From Phorcysia thermohydrogeniphila (lineage in GTDB: Bacteria > Aquificota > Aquificia > Desulfurobacteriales > Desulfurobacteriaceae), in contig NZ_SMFV01000006.1 of assembly GCF_004339575.1 (NCBI RefSeq), forward strand, positions 28,493 to 92,492: 64,000 nucleotides of DNA, read 5' to 3'. Shown here in pieces: positions 29,243 to 37,949 of this stretch. How positions within the stretch are numbered: the first letter of the stretch is position 1; every line of letters begins with the position of its first letter. The position numbers and the translations under genes were made by a program. The notes under the pieces are model-generated. The model was not told where the DNA came from. It did no database searches and saw only the letters and a list, made by a program, of their open reading frames with translations.

Positions 29243-29258
29243 TAGAATAGAGGTAACA

Positions 29259-30311
29259 GTGGGTAATTCCTACTATGTATTTCCTGCTGTCAGAGGTATT
29301 CAAGCAGGAAGAGAATTTTACACAGCAATGTGCCCTCTAAAGTTAATACCTGAGCTTTTTAAAGAAATTAATATTCCTTTAGTTCCTCCTAGATTAAGAG
29401 CACAAAGGATTCTTAATAAAAGGAGAATTCCTGAAATTAAAAGGTATATATTAGAAAATCCATATACCTATGTTTTTTCATCAATCACTATTTCCATTGA
29501 TGGAAACATAGAATTTGAACCCGTTAGTGAAGACGACTATCAAATAGGAAAGCTCAAGATAGATAAAAGCTCAAGGGTTATAATAAATGATGGACAACAT
29601 CGTATTGAAGCTATTAAGCAAGCTCTACAGGAAAATCCACGATTAGCATACGAAACCATTTCAGTCGTCATCTTCGTTGATTTAGGACTGGAAAGAAGTC
29701 AGCAGATATTTACAGATCTCAATAGATATTCTGTAAAACCCACCCCTTCCATTAGCATTCTCTATGATTATAGAGATCAAATGGCAGAGTTAGCTAGGTA
29801 TTTATCAGAAAATGTCTATTACTTTAAAGGCCTTGTTGAATATGAAAGAAGCTCTATATCCAATAGATCTCACAAACTCTTTACACTCAGTAGCATTTAT
29901 CATGCTACTAAGGAACTTTTAGGTAAGAAGGGAAATAAGATAGAAATAAGCGATGAAGACAGAATATTGTCCTTCGAGTTTTGGGAAGAAGTAGGTAGGA
30001 ACATCCCTGAATGGGAAAAGATAAAGAAAGGAGAGTTAGCGGCTTACAAAGCAAGACAAGAATATATCCATTCTCATGGGCTTTTCCTTAACGCCATTGC
30101 CATGGTAGGCCGCGTAATTATTAGTAACCACTTAAGCTTGCAGGAAACTCTTTCCAAGTTGAGAGATATTAACTGGCATAGAAATAATCCCGAATGGGAA
30201 GGGATAGCTTTAAACAAAGGCAGATTAAATAAAGCTAATGTAAATATAAAGGCTACAGCAAATTTCATTCTAAAGAAAATCCTAGGAGAAAAATATGTCT
30301 TCCAGATCTAA
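29259..30311 (+). CDS. dndB: DNA phosphorothioation regulator DndB (DGQHR domain)
   Basis: DndB-type protein of 350 residues with the signature INDGQHRIEAIKQAL (D111-G112-Q113-H114-R115) and the LNRYSVKPTPSISILYD segment that follows in the family. DndB is a DNA-binding protein that modulates phosphorothioate modification and can repress the operon. GTG start at 29259 with AGAGG six bases upstream. First gene of the operon; it overlaps dndC by 17 bases. Codon use is strongly A+T-rich (AAA, ATA, TTA) compared with housekeeping neighbours, which suggests acquisition by transfer. Confidence 0.9.
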   Translation: MGNSYYVFPAVRGIQAGREFYTAMCPLKLIPELFKEINIPLVPPRLRAQRILNKRRIPEIKRYILENPYTYVFSSITISIDGNIEFEPVSEDDYQIGKLKIDKSSRVIINDGQHRIEAIKQALQENPRLAYETISVVIFVDLGLERSQQIFTDLNRYSVKPTPSISILYDYRDQMAELARYLSENVYYFKGLVEYERSSISNRSHKLFTLSSIYHATKELLGKKGNKIEISDEDRILSFEFWEEVGRNIPEWEKIKKGELAAYKARQEYIHSHGLFLNAIAMVGRVIISNHLSLQETLSKLRDINWHRNNPEWEGIALNKGRLNKANVNIKATANFILKKILGEKYVFQI

Positions 30312-31731
30312 GAAGATTTTCCTACTTGGAGGAAAAACTTTAGAGGATATTTACAAAGAAATTGAAAGTATTTATTTCTCAAATAGTTATCCTTGGATAG
30401 TAGGGTACAGCGGAGGAAAGGACTCTACAGCAACATTACAATTAGTTTGGGAAGCTTTAGAAAGATTACCAAGAAACAAACTAAAGAAGCCTATATATGT
30501 ACTTTCATCTGATACATTGATAGAAATTCCTAAGGTCATAAATTACGTTGATAAAAACTTAAGTCTTATCAACAAAACTGCTAAAGAAAAAGGGTTACCT
30601 ATTCAGGCAGTAAAAGTTTATCCTCGGATTTCAGATACTTTCTGGGTTAATCTGATAGGAAGGGGATATCCTGCCCCCACCAAAGAGTTTAGATGGTGCA
30701 CTGATAGATTAAAAATAGAGCCTTCAAATAGATTTGTAGTGGAAACCGTAAGTAAGTACGGGGAAGTAGTTGTTGTTTTAGGCGTTAGGAAATCCGAAAG
30801 TCTCAACAGGGAAAGGACAATAAATGAACATAAAATAGAAAACCATAGGCTATCAAGACATTCAACCCTTCCTGGAGCTCTAGTTTATACACCTATAGAA
30901 GACTGGACCGTTGAAGATGTCTGGAACTACCTACTTAACTTTGAATCTCCATGGGGAGGAGATAACCAAGAACTATTTGAAATGTACAAACAAGCAAATG
31001 CAGGAGAACCGCCTATTATAGTTGGAGATTTAGTCGCAGCTAACGAACAAAGTGGAGGTAACAGTAGGTTTGGTTGTTGGGTTTGCACTGTTGTAAAAAA
31101 TGAAAAATCCCTCAGTTCCCTCATTGAAAGCGGAGAAATTTGGCTAAAACCTCTTCAAAAGTTTAGAGAGATGCTTGTTGAAACTCAGGATCCAGAGAAA
31201 AAGCATATTTACCGCGATTACAAAAGAAGAGATGGGAGTATATATTTCCTAAGAAATAGCTGCGGAGATGGCTCTAAAAAACTTGGAAGAGGTCCTTATA
31301 AGTTTGAGTACAGAAAGCTTTTTCTAGAAAAGCTTTTAGAAACTGAGAAAGAGGTAAATAAGAATAATCCTTACGAAGAAGAGATTAAATTGATATCCTT
31401 AGAGGAGCTTTTAGAAATTAGAAGAATTTGGAAGCTAGAAGAGGGAGATTGGGAAGATAGTGTTGCGAAAATTTACAAAAAGGTTTATGGAAAAGAATTA
31501 GAAATACCAAAGGAAGATGTTGGTATTTTCTCTGCAGAAGATAAGAGGCTAATAGAGTTATTAGCAGCAGAAGAAGAGATAGATCCGAGATTGATAATCA
31601 AATTGCTTAATACCTGTCAATATAACGCTTTTTCTTCAAGAAAAAGTTCCCTACTTAGGAAACTCGAAAAAATTCTTAATGAGGAGTGGAGAACAGAAGA
31701 AGAAATCTTGAGAGAGGTCAACGGGCAATGA
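30295..31731 (+). CDS. dndC: DNA phosphorothioation protein DndC
   Basis: PAPS-reductase-like ATP pyrophosphatase of 478 residues, thought to activate the DNA backbone for sulfur insertion. The PP-loop is SGGKDST at residues 39-45. Cysteines fitting the 4Fe-4S cluster are C135 (RWCTDRLK), C261 and C264 (GCWVCTVV) and C323 (NSCGDG). It lies between dndB (17-bp overlap) and dndD (ATGA overlap). The core enzyme set dndC-dndD-dndE is complete here; the cysteine desulfurase DndA is not nearby and would have to be supplied by a housekeeping IscS. Confidence 0.95.
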   Translation: MSSRSKKIFLLGGKTLEDIYKEIESIYFSNSYPWIVGYSGGKDSTATLQLVWEALERLPRNKLKKPIYVLSSDTLIEIPKVINYVDKNLSLINKTAKEKGLPIQAVKVYPRISDTFWVNLIGRGYPAPTKEFRWCTDRLKIEPSNRFVVETVSKYGEVVVVLGVRKSESLNRERTINEHKIENHRLSRHSTLPGALVYTPIEDWTVEDVWNYLLNFESPWGGDNQELFEMYKQANAGEPPIIVGDLVAANEQSGGNSRFGCWVCTVVKNEKSLSSLIESGEIWLKPLQKFREMLVETQDPEKKHIYRDYKRRDGSIYFLRNSCGDGSKKLGRGPYKFEYRKLFLEKLLETEKEVNKNNPYEEEIKLISLEELLEIRRIWKLEEGDWEDSVAKIYKKVYGKELEIPKEDVGIFSAEDKRLIELLAAEEEIDPRLIIKLLNTCQYNAFSSRKSSLLRKLEKILNEEWRTEEEILREVNGQ

Positions 31732-33662
31732 TCCTAACTTCTTTAACATTAGAAAATGTAGGTCTCTATAAAGGAAAAAATGTTTTAGATCTAAGACCAA
31801 AAGAAGGGAAAAATATTGTCTTATTTGGTGGAAAAAACGGAACTGGCAAGACTACCTTACTCGAATCTGTAAAGTTATGCTTGTACGGCAACAATATCTA
31901 CGGATATACAAAAAAACAGTATGAAGAGTTTATTAAAAAGCTTATACACAAAGGAGAAAAAAGCGCTCAAGTCACTCTTGAATTTATTTACTTTTCTTTG
32001 GAATCTCATGACACCTACAAAGTAGTTAGAAAGTGGGATCTCGGCAAGCGTTTTAAAGAGGAATTCCTTCTTTACAAAAATGGTGAAATCTATAAAGAAA
32101 TACCTAGGGAACAGTGGCAAGAGTTTATTTCTGACATTATTCCTCCTAGCTTAGTTAACTTTTTCTTTTTCGACGGAGAGAAAATAGAAAAACTCGCAGA
32201 AGATTTCTCAGAAGTTGAGTTTGTAAATGATGTTAAATCTCTCTTAGGAGTTACAGTGATAGATACTTTAAGAACAAGTTTAGATATATTGAGAAAAAGA
32301 TATATTAACCAAGAAGATGTATCCGAAGAAATAAGTCAAAAGCTTCAAGAGTTAGAGGAAAAGAGAAAAACTTTGGAGAAAGAATTAGAGAAAAAACTTC
32401 AGAGTCTTGCCGATATAGAAAATAAGAAACAAGTGTTAGAGAGGAAACTAAAAACGGCCGAAAGGGAATTTATAGAAAAAGGCGGAGAAGCTTTTAGAAG
32501 TTATGAAAGAAATAAAACAAGAAAAGAATTCTTAGAAAGTGAAATTGAAAAGATCAAGAATGAGATTAGAGAACTAGCTTCCAAAGATTTGCCTCTCGCG
32601 ACAGGTATGGATCTAGTGGAGGAACTCCTTGTACAGTTAGAGATGGAAAAAGAAATAAAAAGAATAAATTTTGAAAAAGAAATTTTGCAAAACAAGCTCA
32701 AGGAGCTTGAGAACATTTTGACTCCTCTCTCTTTGGACAAGGAAGTATTAGAGAAAATACGAAACTTATTCTCAGTCAATAAAGAAATTAAATCAGATAT
32801 TATTCTCGATCTCTCTGAAAAAGAAAACAAGACGGTAGAAGTAGTTATTCAAAATCTGAAAACTAATACTTTGGGCAAAGCTAAAAATTTATTTCTCAAG
32901 TTAGAGAATCTAGAAGAAGAACTACTTGAAGTTGAAAGTGCTTTACAGAATGTTCCAGAGGAGGAATTTATTAAACCATATTTAGAAAAACTTTCACGGC
33001 TAGAAAGGAAAAGAATGGAATATGAAACTATAAGGAAATGCTTAGAAGAAGAAATTAGAAAACTGGAAAAAGAAAAAAACAAAGTAGAGAAGGAAATTGA
33101 AAAATTAGAAAGCTTTATCAAACAAAAGATGAAAAAGAGAATGGTTATTCATATAATAGAGAAATCCCAAAAGGTCATTGATAGATTTAGGAAAGAGTTC
33201 GTAAAGAGGAAAATAAAAATTCTCGAAAAAGAGATCCTAGATGCCTTTTACAAACTTAAAAGAAAAGAAAACTTCATAAGAGATTTACATATTAATCCAG
33301 AAACTTTTGAAATCACTCTTTTTGATGTAAACAATAGAAAAATTCCCATCGATAGACTCTCTTCAGGAGAAAGACAGATATTTGCAATATCATTCTTATG
33401 GGGACTTGCAAGAGCTTCTGGTAAAAAATTACCAGTAATCATAGATACCCCTTTGGGTAGATTAGATAATGAACATAGAGAGAACCTCGCTAAGAACTAT
33501 TTCCCACATATTAGTCATCAAGTTATTATCCTATCCACAGATGTAGAAGTAGACAAAGAACTTTTTGAGATGTTAAGAACACATATATCACACTCATACC
33601 AATTGGTCTACGACGAAGATTGTATGTGCACCAAAGTGCACAAAGGATATTTTTGGAATTAG
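31728..33662 (+). CDS. dndD: DNA phosphorothioation ATPase DndD
   Basis: SMC/Rad50-like ATPase of 644 residues. Walker A is GGKNGTGKTTLL (residues 34-45), a long central coiled coil spans about 190-520, the ABC signature is RLSSGERQIFAIS, and Walker B is LPVIIDTPLGRLDNEHRENL. DndD supplies ATPase or nicking activity during phosphorothioation. The start ATG at 31728 overlaps the dndC stop as ATGA; a longer frame from 31686 reads back into dndC and is less likely. The coiled coil contains a Cys-free hinge, unlike the zinc hook of Rad50. Confidence 0.94.
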   Translation: MILTSLTLENVGLYKGKNVLDLRPKEGKNIVLFGGKNGTGKTTLLESVKLCLYGNNIYGYTKKQYEEFIKKLIHKGEKSAQVTLEFIYFSLESHDTYKVVRKWDLGKRFKEEFLLYKNGEIYKEIPREQWQEFISDIIPPSLVNFFFFDGEKIEKLAEDFSEVEFVNDVKSLLGVTVIDTLRTSLDILRKRYINQEDVSEEISQKLQELEEKRKTLEKELEKKLQSLADIENKKQVLERKLKTAEREFIEKGGEAFRSYERNKTRKEFLESEIEKIKNEIRELASKDLPLATGMDLVEELLVQLEMEKEIKRINFEKEILQNKLKELENILTPLSLDKEVLEKIRNLFSVNKEIKSDIILDLSEKENKTVEVVIQNLKTNTLGKAKNLFLKLENLEEELLEVESALQNVPEEEFIKPYLEKLSRLERKRMEYETIRKCLEEEIRKLEKEKNKVEKEIEKLESFIKQKMKKRMVIHIIEKSQKVIDRFRKEFVKRKIKILEKEILDAFYKLKRKENFIRDLHINPETFEITLFDVNNRKIPIDRLSSGERQIFAISFLWGLARASGKKLPVIIDTPLGRLDNEHRENLAKNYFPHISHQVIILSTDVEVDKELFEMLRTHISHSYQLVYDEDCMCTKVHKGYFWN

Positions 33663-33681
33663 TAGTTTTAGGAGAGAGAAA

Positions 33682-34050
33682 ATGAAGTTTAACAGGATTA
33701 TCCTGGATAAGAAAATTAGCCAAAAACTCTTCATACTAAAAGGAAGAACAGGTCTTACCCCTAATATCCTTTGCAGATTTGGCCTAATCCTTTCTTTGAA
33801 AGATCCAACAGTACCAGATCCGAAGTGGTATAAGCAAGATGGTCAAGAGTTAATGAGACATGTATTACTTGGCGACTTAGATACTATTCTAATTTGCCTT
33901 TTTAAACAAAGAGCTTATAGGGATGGAGTAAATCTGAAAGATGAAAAACTTCTTCTTGAACTCTTTAGAGCTCATATAAACAGAGGAGCAGAGCTCCTCT
34001 ATAATAGGATTAAGAATCTTAGTAGCATAAAAGAATTAATTGACTTATAA
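33682..34050 (+). CDS. dndE: DNA phosphorothioation protein DndE
   Basis: A 122-residue basic protein with the family pattern LKGRTGLTPNILCRFGLILSLK near the N-terminus and LRAHINRG-like FRAHINRGAELLYNRI near the C-terminus. DndE binds nicked DNA and is needed for modification. ATG 33682 with AGGAGAG upstream, 19 bases after dndD. It ends 12 bases from the stop of the convergent DUF262 gene. Confidence 0.92.
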   Translation: MKFNRIILDKKISQKLFILKGRTGLTPNILCRFGLILSLKDPTVPDPKWYKQDGQELMRHVLLGDLDTILICLFKQRAYRDGVNLKDEKLLLELFRAHINRGAELLYNRIKNLSSIKELIDL

Positions 34051-34062
34051 TTCCAATACTTC

Positions 34063-35973
34063 TTAATCAAAATAGGAAAGCTTAAAATTACTACCATTAT
34101 TATCTATTAAAATGAATTTTAAAAGACCCTTGAAAGCTTTAGATCTATTTTCAATTGCCTCTTTTCCCCACATTTCTTCTTCACCTAAAGGTCTAAAAAA
34201 TTCATGGAACTTTTGTCTATAGACTCTATATTCATGCGTTCCGTCAACAATTTCTTCTTTTATTGAGCGGGTAATATATATATTTTGATTACTCTTTAGG
34301 GCATTTATTTTCTCTTCAAAACAACTATTTCTACTGGAAGAATTAAAAGATCTATCCACTAAAGTTAAATTTCCTATTCTATGAACATAGTTTTTATAAT
34401 TTTCCTCTGTAATATCCGAATATCTACATTCCCCAAAGTTAGGAGTCTGAGGTAAGATATGCTCAACCGAAATATTGTTACTATCTACCTTTGTACCTTC
34501 AAGATGATAGTTTGCAATACTCAGTAGTAACTTAGTTAACTTCTTCTTCTTTCTATACAGGGGTAAAACTTCTATATTTGTCTCAAAATCACTTAGGTAA
34601 GAATCTATCTTCTCAGAAATCCAACTATTTACCTTTTCTATGTTTCCACTTTCAGTTACAATGGTTTTACAAAGTTCAGGTACAATTTCACTAAGCTTTT
34701 TGGTCTTATCTGCAATCATGTAGACAACAGCTAATCTTAGTATCATTAAGAGAATCCTTTTCTTATGGAACTCAAAATCTCCTTCTCCTAAAACCTCGTA
34801 AAAAGACAAAAGTATCTTAAAACCTAAATTGAAATTTATCAAATTTAGATATTTCTGCACAAGAGTATCTCTCTTGAGCTCCTTATATTTGGCAGCAACC
34901 CTAATTAAATCACCTAATAAACTCAGAGAGTCTTCATAATTTTCTGTCCTTAACGCCTTGAAAGTAGTAAAAATCGGGTTATTTCCTCTAGATACTATCT
35001 CTATACCTTTTATAGTTAAGTAATCCTCTAAAAACTCCCTTGGCTGGATCTTAGTTCTAGAAGGATTAATATTGTTAATGATTTCTAATAACCTTTCCCA
35101 TTCAGTAGAAAGAGTACTATACTCTGTTTCATTAGCAGAAAAAAACAAAAAGTTCTTCAAAAGATCCTCAGGCTTTAAAGTAATTCCACTATCATTTAGT
35201 TTTTCAAAAACAAGAAAACCAGTATCCACATCATTAGTTTTCGTTACAACAAGCTTAGTATTATTTAAAAATTGATCACAAAAGTCCAAAAGAGTCCCCT
35301 CATCTTTATCAGAAAAGAAAGAGTCTATTTCGCACACTATATTAAGTAAGTTCTTCTGATATTCATTCAAAGGAAAGTCAAAAACATCCTCCAAACTTTT
35401 ATTAGAGCACAAATCACACCTATTCTCACCATCTAACAGTAAATTAATTACCCTTTCAAAGACAGGTGCCAGCGAATCATTCCGCTCAACAATATAGCTA
35501 CGTTCAACATTACGCTCAATCCTTCCATTTCTATTGATTCTTTTGATATTTTCTCTAATTAATAGACTCTTCAATCTATTTTTGTATCTTTCCAATATAT
35601 CAGTAGGAATATTCTGAAACGACTCTCTCCTACATTCTATATGTTTATACAACACAGCTATGATAAGAACTATAGTTGTTAATCTTTGCTGTCCATCTAT
35701 AACTTCTAGAGATTTTCTACTTCTTTCTTCTCCCTCAATAGAATTTCTAGAAAGAACAATTCCCCCTATAAAGTAGTCTTTAAAACCATCCTCCCCCTGT
35801 CTTTCAAGAATCTCCATAATATCGCTAATTAGCTTCGTAACATGTTCCGTCGTCCACACATATCTCCTCTGATATCTTGGAATATAATAGTTCTTCCCTC
35901 TATCTTGAGAATCCTTTTCATTCTTTAGTAACTCCTCCACGGAATAAAGCTGTGAAGAAAAATTCTCTCCCAT
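34063..35973 (-). CDS. DUF262-DUF1524 nuclease, SspE/GmrSD-like
   Basis: 636 residues in two parts. The N-terminal DUF262 domain has IPRYQRRYVW (31-40) and the ParB-like nucleotide-binding motif DGQQR (93-97). The C-terminal DUF1524 domain is of the His-Me/HNH nuclease kind, with VEHILPQ (His505), RIGNLTL (Asn535) and a later Asn544. This architecture is that of GmrSD type IV enzymes and of SspE, which uses phosphorothioate sensing to cut unmodified invading DNA. Placed tail to tail with dndE, 12 bp apart and equally A+T-rich, it is the probable restriction partner of the dnd genes (inference). Start ATG 35973 with a GGGGGG ribosome site. Confidence 0.85.
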   Translation of the reverse strand: MGENFSSQLYSVEELLKNEKDSQDRGKNYYIPRYQRRYVWTTEHVTKLISDIMEILERQGEDGFKDYFIGGIVLSRNSIEGEERSRKSLEVIDGQQRLTTIVLIIAVLYKHIECRRESFQNIPTDILERYKNRLKSLLIRENIKRINRNGRIERNVERSYIVERNDSLAPVFERVINLLLDGENRCDLCSNKSLEDVFDFPLNEYQKNLLNIVCEIDSFFSDKDEGTLLDFCDQFLNNTKLVVTKTNDVDTGFLVFEKLNDSGITLKPEDLLKNFLFFSANETEYSTLSTEWERLLEIINNINPSRTKIQPREFLEDYLTIKGIEIVSRGNNPIFTTFKALRTENYEDSLSLLGDLIRVAAKYKELKRDTLVQKYLNLINFNLGFKILLSFYEVLGEGDFEFHKKRILLMILRLAVVYMIADKTKKLSEIVPELCKTIVTESGNIEKVNSWISEKIDSYLSDFETNIEVLPLYRKKKKLTKLLLSIANYHLEGTKVDSNNISVEHILPQTPNFGECRYSDITEENYKNYVHRIGNLTLVDRSFNSSSRNSCFEEKINALKSNQNIYITRSIKEEIVDGTHEYRVYRQKFHEFFRPLGEEEMWGKEAIENRSKAFKGLLKFILIDNNGSNFKLSYFD

Positions 35974-35987
35974 AGTAAGATTCCCCC

Positions 35988-36152
35988 CTACTTTAGAATC
36001 TCCACCAAGTGGACATCAAATCCATTACTGACCATCTTGTTCCAAAACTCAGGAATCCTTAATCCCCTTTCATCACTCATTCTGCTCCCTGAATCATCTT
36101 GCCATTTTTCAGTTATCATAACAAACCTTCTTCTCCTGAAATAAAAATCTCC
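35988..36152 (-). pseudogene. Possible gene remnant upstream of the DUF262 gene
   Basis: An open stretch of about 54 codons ending in TAG at 35988, with protein-like content (RMSDERGLRIPEFWNKMVSN, then GFDVHLVEIL). The only ATG giving most of it is at 36119 (43 residues). Its stop sits inside the ribosome site of the DUF262 gene, as it would in a translationally coupled operon. An earlier ATG (MEVGRFLFQEKK) in another frame at about 36161 suggests a frameshifted start. Possibly the tail of a gene eroded or cut off by rearrangement; the family is not recognised. Confidence 0.35.
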
Positions 36153-36415
36153 CTACCTCCATAAATTCTTTCGAACCACTATACTCCTAAACCCCTCAAC
36201 TTAACCTCACTGCTCCTAGGATGTGATTTCTAACATCAGATCTATTTCTTTCCTCGGAGGAATAATCATTGGTATCACTTATTTATCAGGATTATATCAG
36301 AATATCTGACAAGAGCCAAAACCCCAAACTTCTTTTTTAAGAACGCCACCAAGTTTACTTTTGCTAATTCAACTTCTTTGTTGATATCCAAAAAATATCA
36401 CAACCATTATCTCTC
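36153..36415. other. A+T-rich non-coding stretch at the right edge of the dnd island
   Basis: Together with the remnant ORF this makes a 442-bp gap without a secure gene. It contains a small palindrome (TCAGAATATCTGA, near 36300) and a 38-codon minus-strand frame from TTG 36391 that cannot be supported as a gene. No repeats shared with the left edge of the island were found by eye. Confidence 0.4.
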
Positions 36416-37228
36416 CTAATAACTAGCAACTGGACAAATGTGGCGGTAGTCGCACCATTTGCAGTTGAGTTCACAGGGAGAAGGAACGAGCTCTTCAAAG
36501 GTTTTGCCGTTAAATTCTTCCTCTACCATCTCTATGATTGGAAGTAGGCGAATTTTAAAGGACTCTAAGTCCCTTTGGGTGAAAATAAACCTGTTCACAG
36601 TTCCGTAGCGGACGTTGTGAACTTCTAAGGCGAATCTTTCAAATTCTGGAAACTTCACGCTGGCTAAAAGGGCATACCAGCGGAGCTGAGTTTTTATTTT
36701 GTTGTTAAAGTCCCTGCTTTTGTTGGTCTTGTGGTCAACAATGTAAAGGGTTTCTCCTTTTGAAAAAATAAAGTCAAGCTTTCCCCTTAAAAATACGCGG
36801 GACGAGTCAAATTCGCTAACAGGTCTTAGCTCTCCATCAACGGCTATTTCAAGCTCCGAGGCAATCAGACTGCTGCCGGCAGCTCTTTTAAGCTGGCCGT
36901 TTACGTAGCGGAGGATATTGGGAAAGAACTCTGCTATTTTGTTAACGTCTGCTAAGGGCTCTTCTTTCTTAAAGTTTTCGGCAAAGTAGTAAAGGAGCTC
37001 CCTGTTTAAAGGCCTCTCCCTCTTAAAGGCAACGTTTAGGGCATTCTCAAGGACAAAGTGAACGCCACTACCAAGAACGAGGAACTCCGGCTTTTCAAGG
37101 GGCTCTACTTTTGCCACGTAACGCCAGAAGAACTCGTATTGGCACTTTTTGGCCTTCTGAACCTTTGAGAAGGACCAAGGGCGAAGGTGAGAGAGCTTTA
37201 TCCTTAACCCCGTTTTTCCCTCAATCAC
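36416..37228 (-). CDS. PD-(D/E)XK nuclease with predicted Fe-S cluster
   Basis: RecB/Cas4/AddB-type nuclease domain in 270 residues. His57 is in GSGVHFVLE, the metal-binding acids are D152 (GKLDFIF) and D165-x-K167 (IVDHKTN), and a later QLRWYALL helix carries the motif Q-x3-Y. Cys29 with C252, C256, C259 and C265 (PCELNCKWCDYRHICP) forms the iron-sulfur pattern of AddB and Cas4. It could act in DNA repair or defence. GTG start; it overlaps the stop of the HepT-like gene by eight bases and is the last of the chain proS-mntA-hepT-nuclease. No cas genes are nearby. Confidence 0.85.
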   Translation of the reverse strand: MIEGKTGLRIKLSHLRPWSFSKVQKAKKCQYEFFWRYVAKVEPLEKPEFLVLGSGVHFVLENALNVAFKRERPLNRELLYYFAENFKKEEPLADVNKIAEFFPNILRYVNGQLKRAAGSSLIASELEIAVDGELRPVSEFDSSRVFLRGKLDFIFSKGETLYIVDHKTNKSRDFNNKIKTQLRWYALLASVKFPEFERFALEVHNVRYGTVNRFIFTQRDLESFKIRLLPIIEMVEEEFNGKTFEELVPSPCELNCKWCDYRHICPVASY

Positions 37229-37634
37229 TCTTTAAAACCTCTCTAAAGCGATAAGATACCGACTTCATCAAATTTAAATAGCTCTTAAGCTTTGGCAGAA
37301 CAGATTCTACAACTTCACGACGATAGACGTGAGAAAGTAAGTTCCTATCCTCAAGCATAGAAAGACAGACTTCAAGCTCCTCATAGGTAAGATAACCAAG
37401 CTGAAATAGCGATTTAAAGACCCTACGAGGAGAACCTGCGTCAACGCCTTCAAGCCTTGCAAGGAGCTCCTTCCCAACTTTCCAGAAAAGTTCATAACTC
37501 ATCTCAAACTTTTGAACTTGCCCACTCTCTAAAACGTCCTTTATAAAAGAAGGAAATTTAGAAAGGTCTATTTCTAAGGAGTCCTCAAAGTTTTTAAGAG
37601 CTTTTTCAAGCTCTTCCAGCCTTTTTATTTCCAT
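37221..37634 (-). CDS. HepT-like protein (HI0074 nucleotidyltransferase partner)
   Basis: Helical HEPN-fold protein of 137 residues of the nucleotidyltransferase substrate-binding type. It carries R97-x4-H102-x-Y104 (RNLLSHVY), the RX4-6H motif that is catalytic in HepT RNase toxins. Its partner, the minimal nucleotidyltransferase, is directly upstream and overlaps by 10 bases. In characterised pairs MntA silences HepT by polyadenylylating the tyrosine of this motif. Both residues are present here, so a functional type VII toxin-antitoxin pair is plausible. Confidence 0.85.
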   Translation of the reverse strand: MEIKRLEELEKALKNFEDSLEIDLSKFPSFIKDVLESGQVQKFEMSYELFWKVGKELLARLEGVDAGSPRRVFKSLFQLGYLTYEELEVCLSMLEDRNLLSHVYRREVVESVLPKLKSYLNLMKSVSYRFREVLKSD

Positions 37635-37948
37635 TCAATACCCTCTTTTAGAACCACTTCTTTTAGACTATCAGAAGCTCTACTGAGGTCAACAACGTCA
37701 ACTGTAAAAGGAATGAAACTCTCCTCAACCAACTCATCAAGAGAACGCTTAAATCTTTTAAACTCCTCTTCTGATAACCCTTCTACTGCAATATCGGCGT
37801 CGGAGGAGCGACGGTAGTCGCCCCTCGCCCTTGAGCCAAAGAGGAAAACTTTACAGTCCTTTCCGTTAAGAAGGTCTAAAACGATACGGCGGAGCTCCTC
37901 TAAGAAACGCTCCTCTTTCTCTCTATCAATAGAAAGGTCAAGTGGCAC
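37625..37948 (-). CDS. MntA-like minimal nucleotidyltransferase
   Basis: About 107 residues with the polymerase-beta fold signature FGSRARGDYRRSSDADIAV. The Gly-Ser and two Asp (D50, D52) are in place, and a third acid (D84 in FTVDVVD) completes the metal triad. Expected to be the antitoxin that AMPylates the neighbouring HepT-like protein. The likely start is GTG 37948, because GGAGG lies five bases upstream inside the end of proS; a TTG at 37960 would overlap that site. The proS stop is one base before this start. Confidence 0.85.
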   Translation of the reverse strand: MPLDLSIDREKEERFLEELRRIVLDLLNGKDCKVFLFGSRARGDYRRSSDADIAVEGLSEEEFKRFKRSLDELVEESFIPFTVDVVDLSRASDSLKEVVLKEGIEWK

Positions 37949-37949
37949 G

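Noticed and set aside
36275..36391. 38-codon TTG ORF right of the dnd island
   Set aside because: Too short, without a ribosome site or homology I can recognise; left as non-coding.
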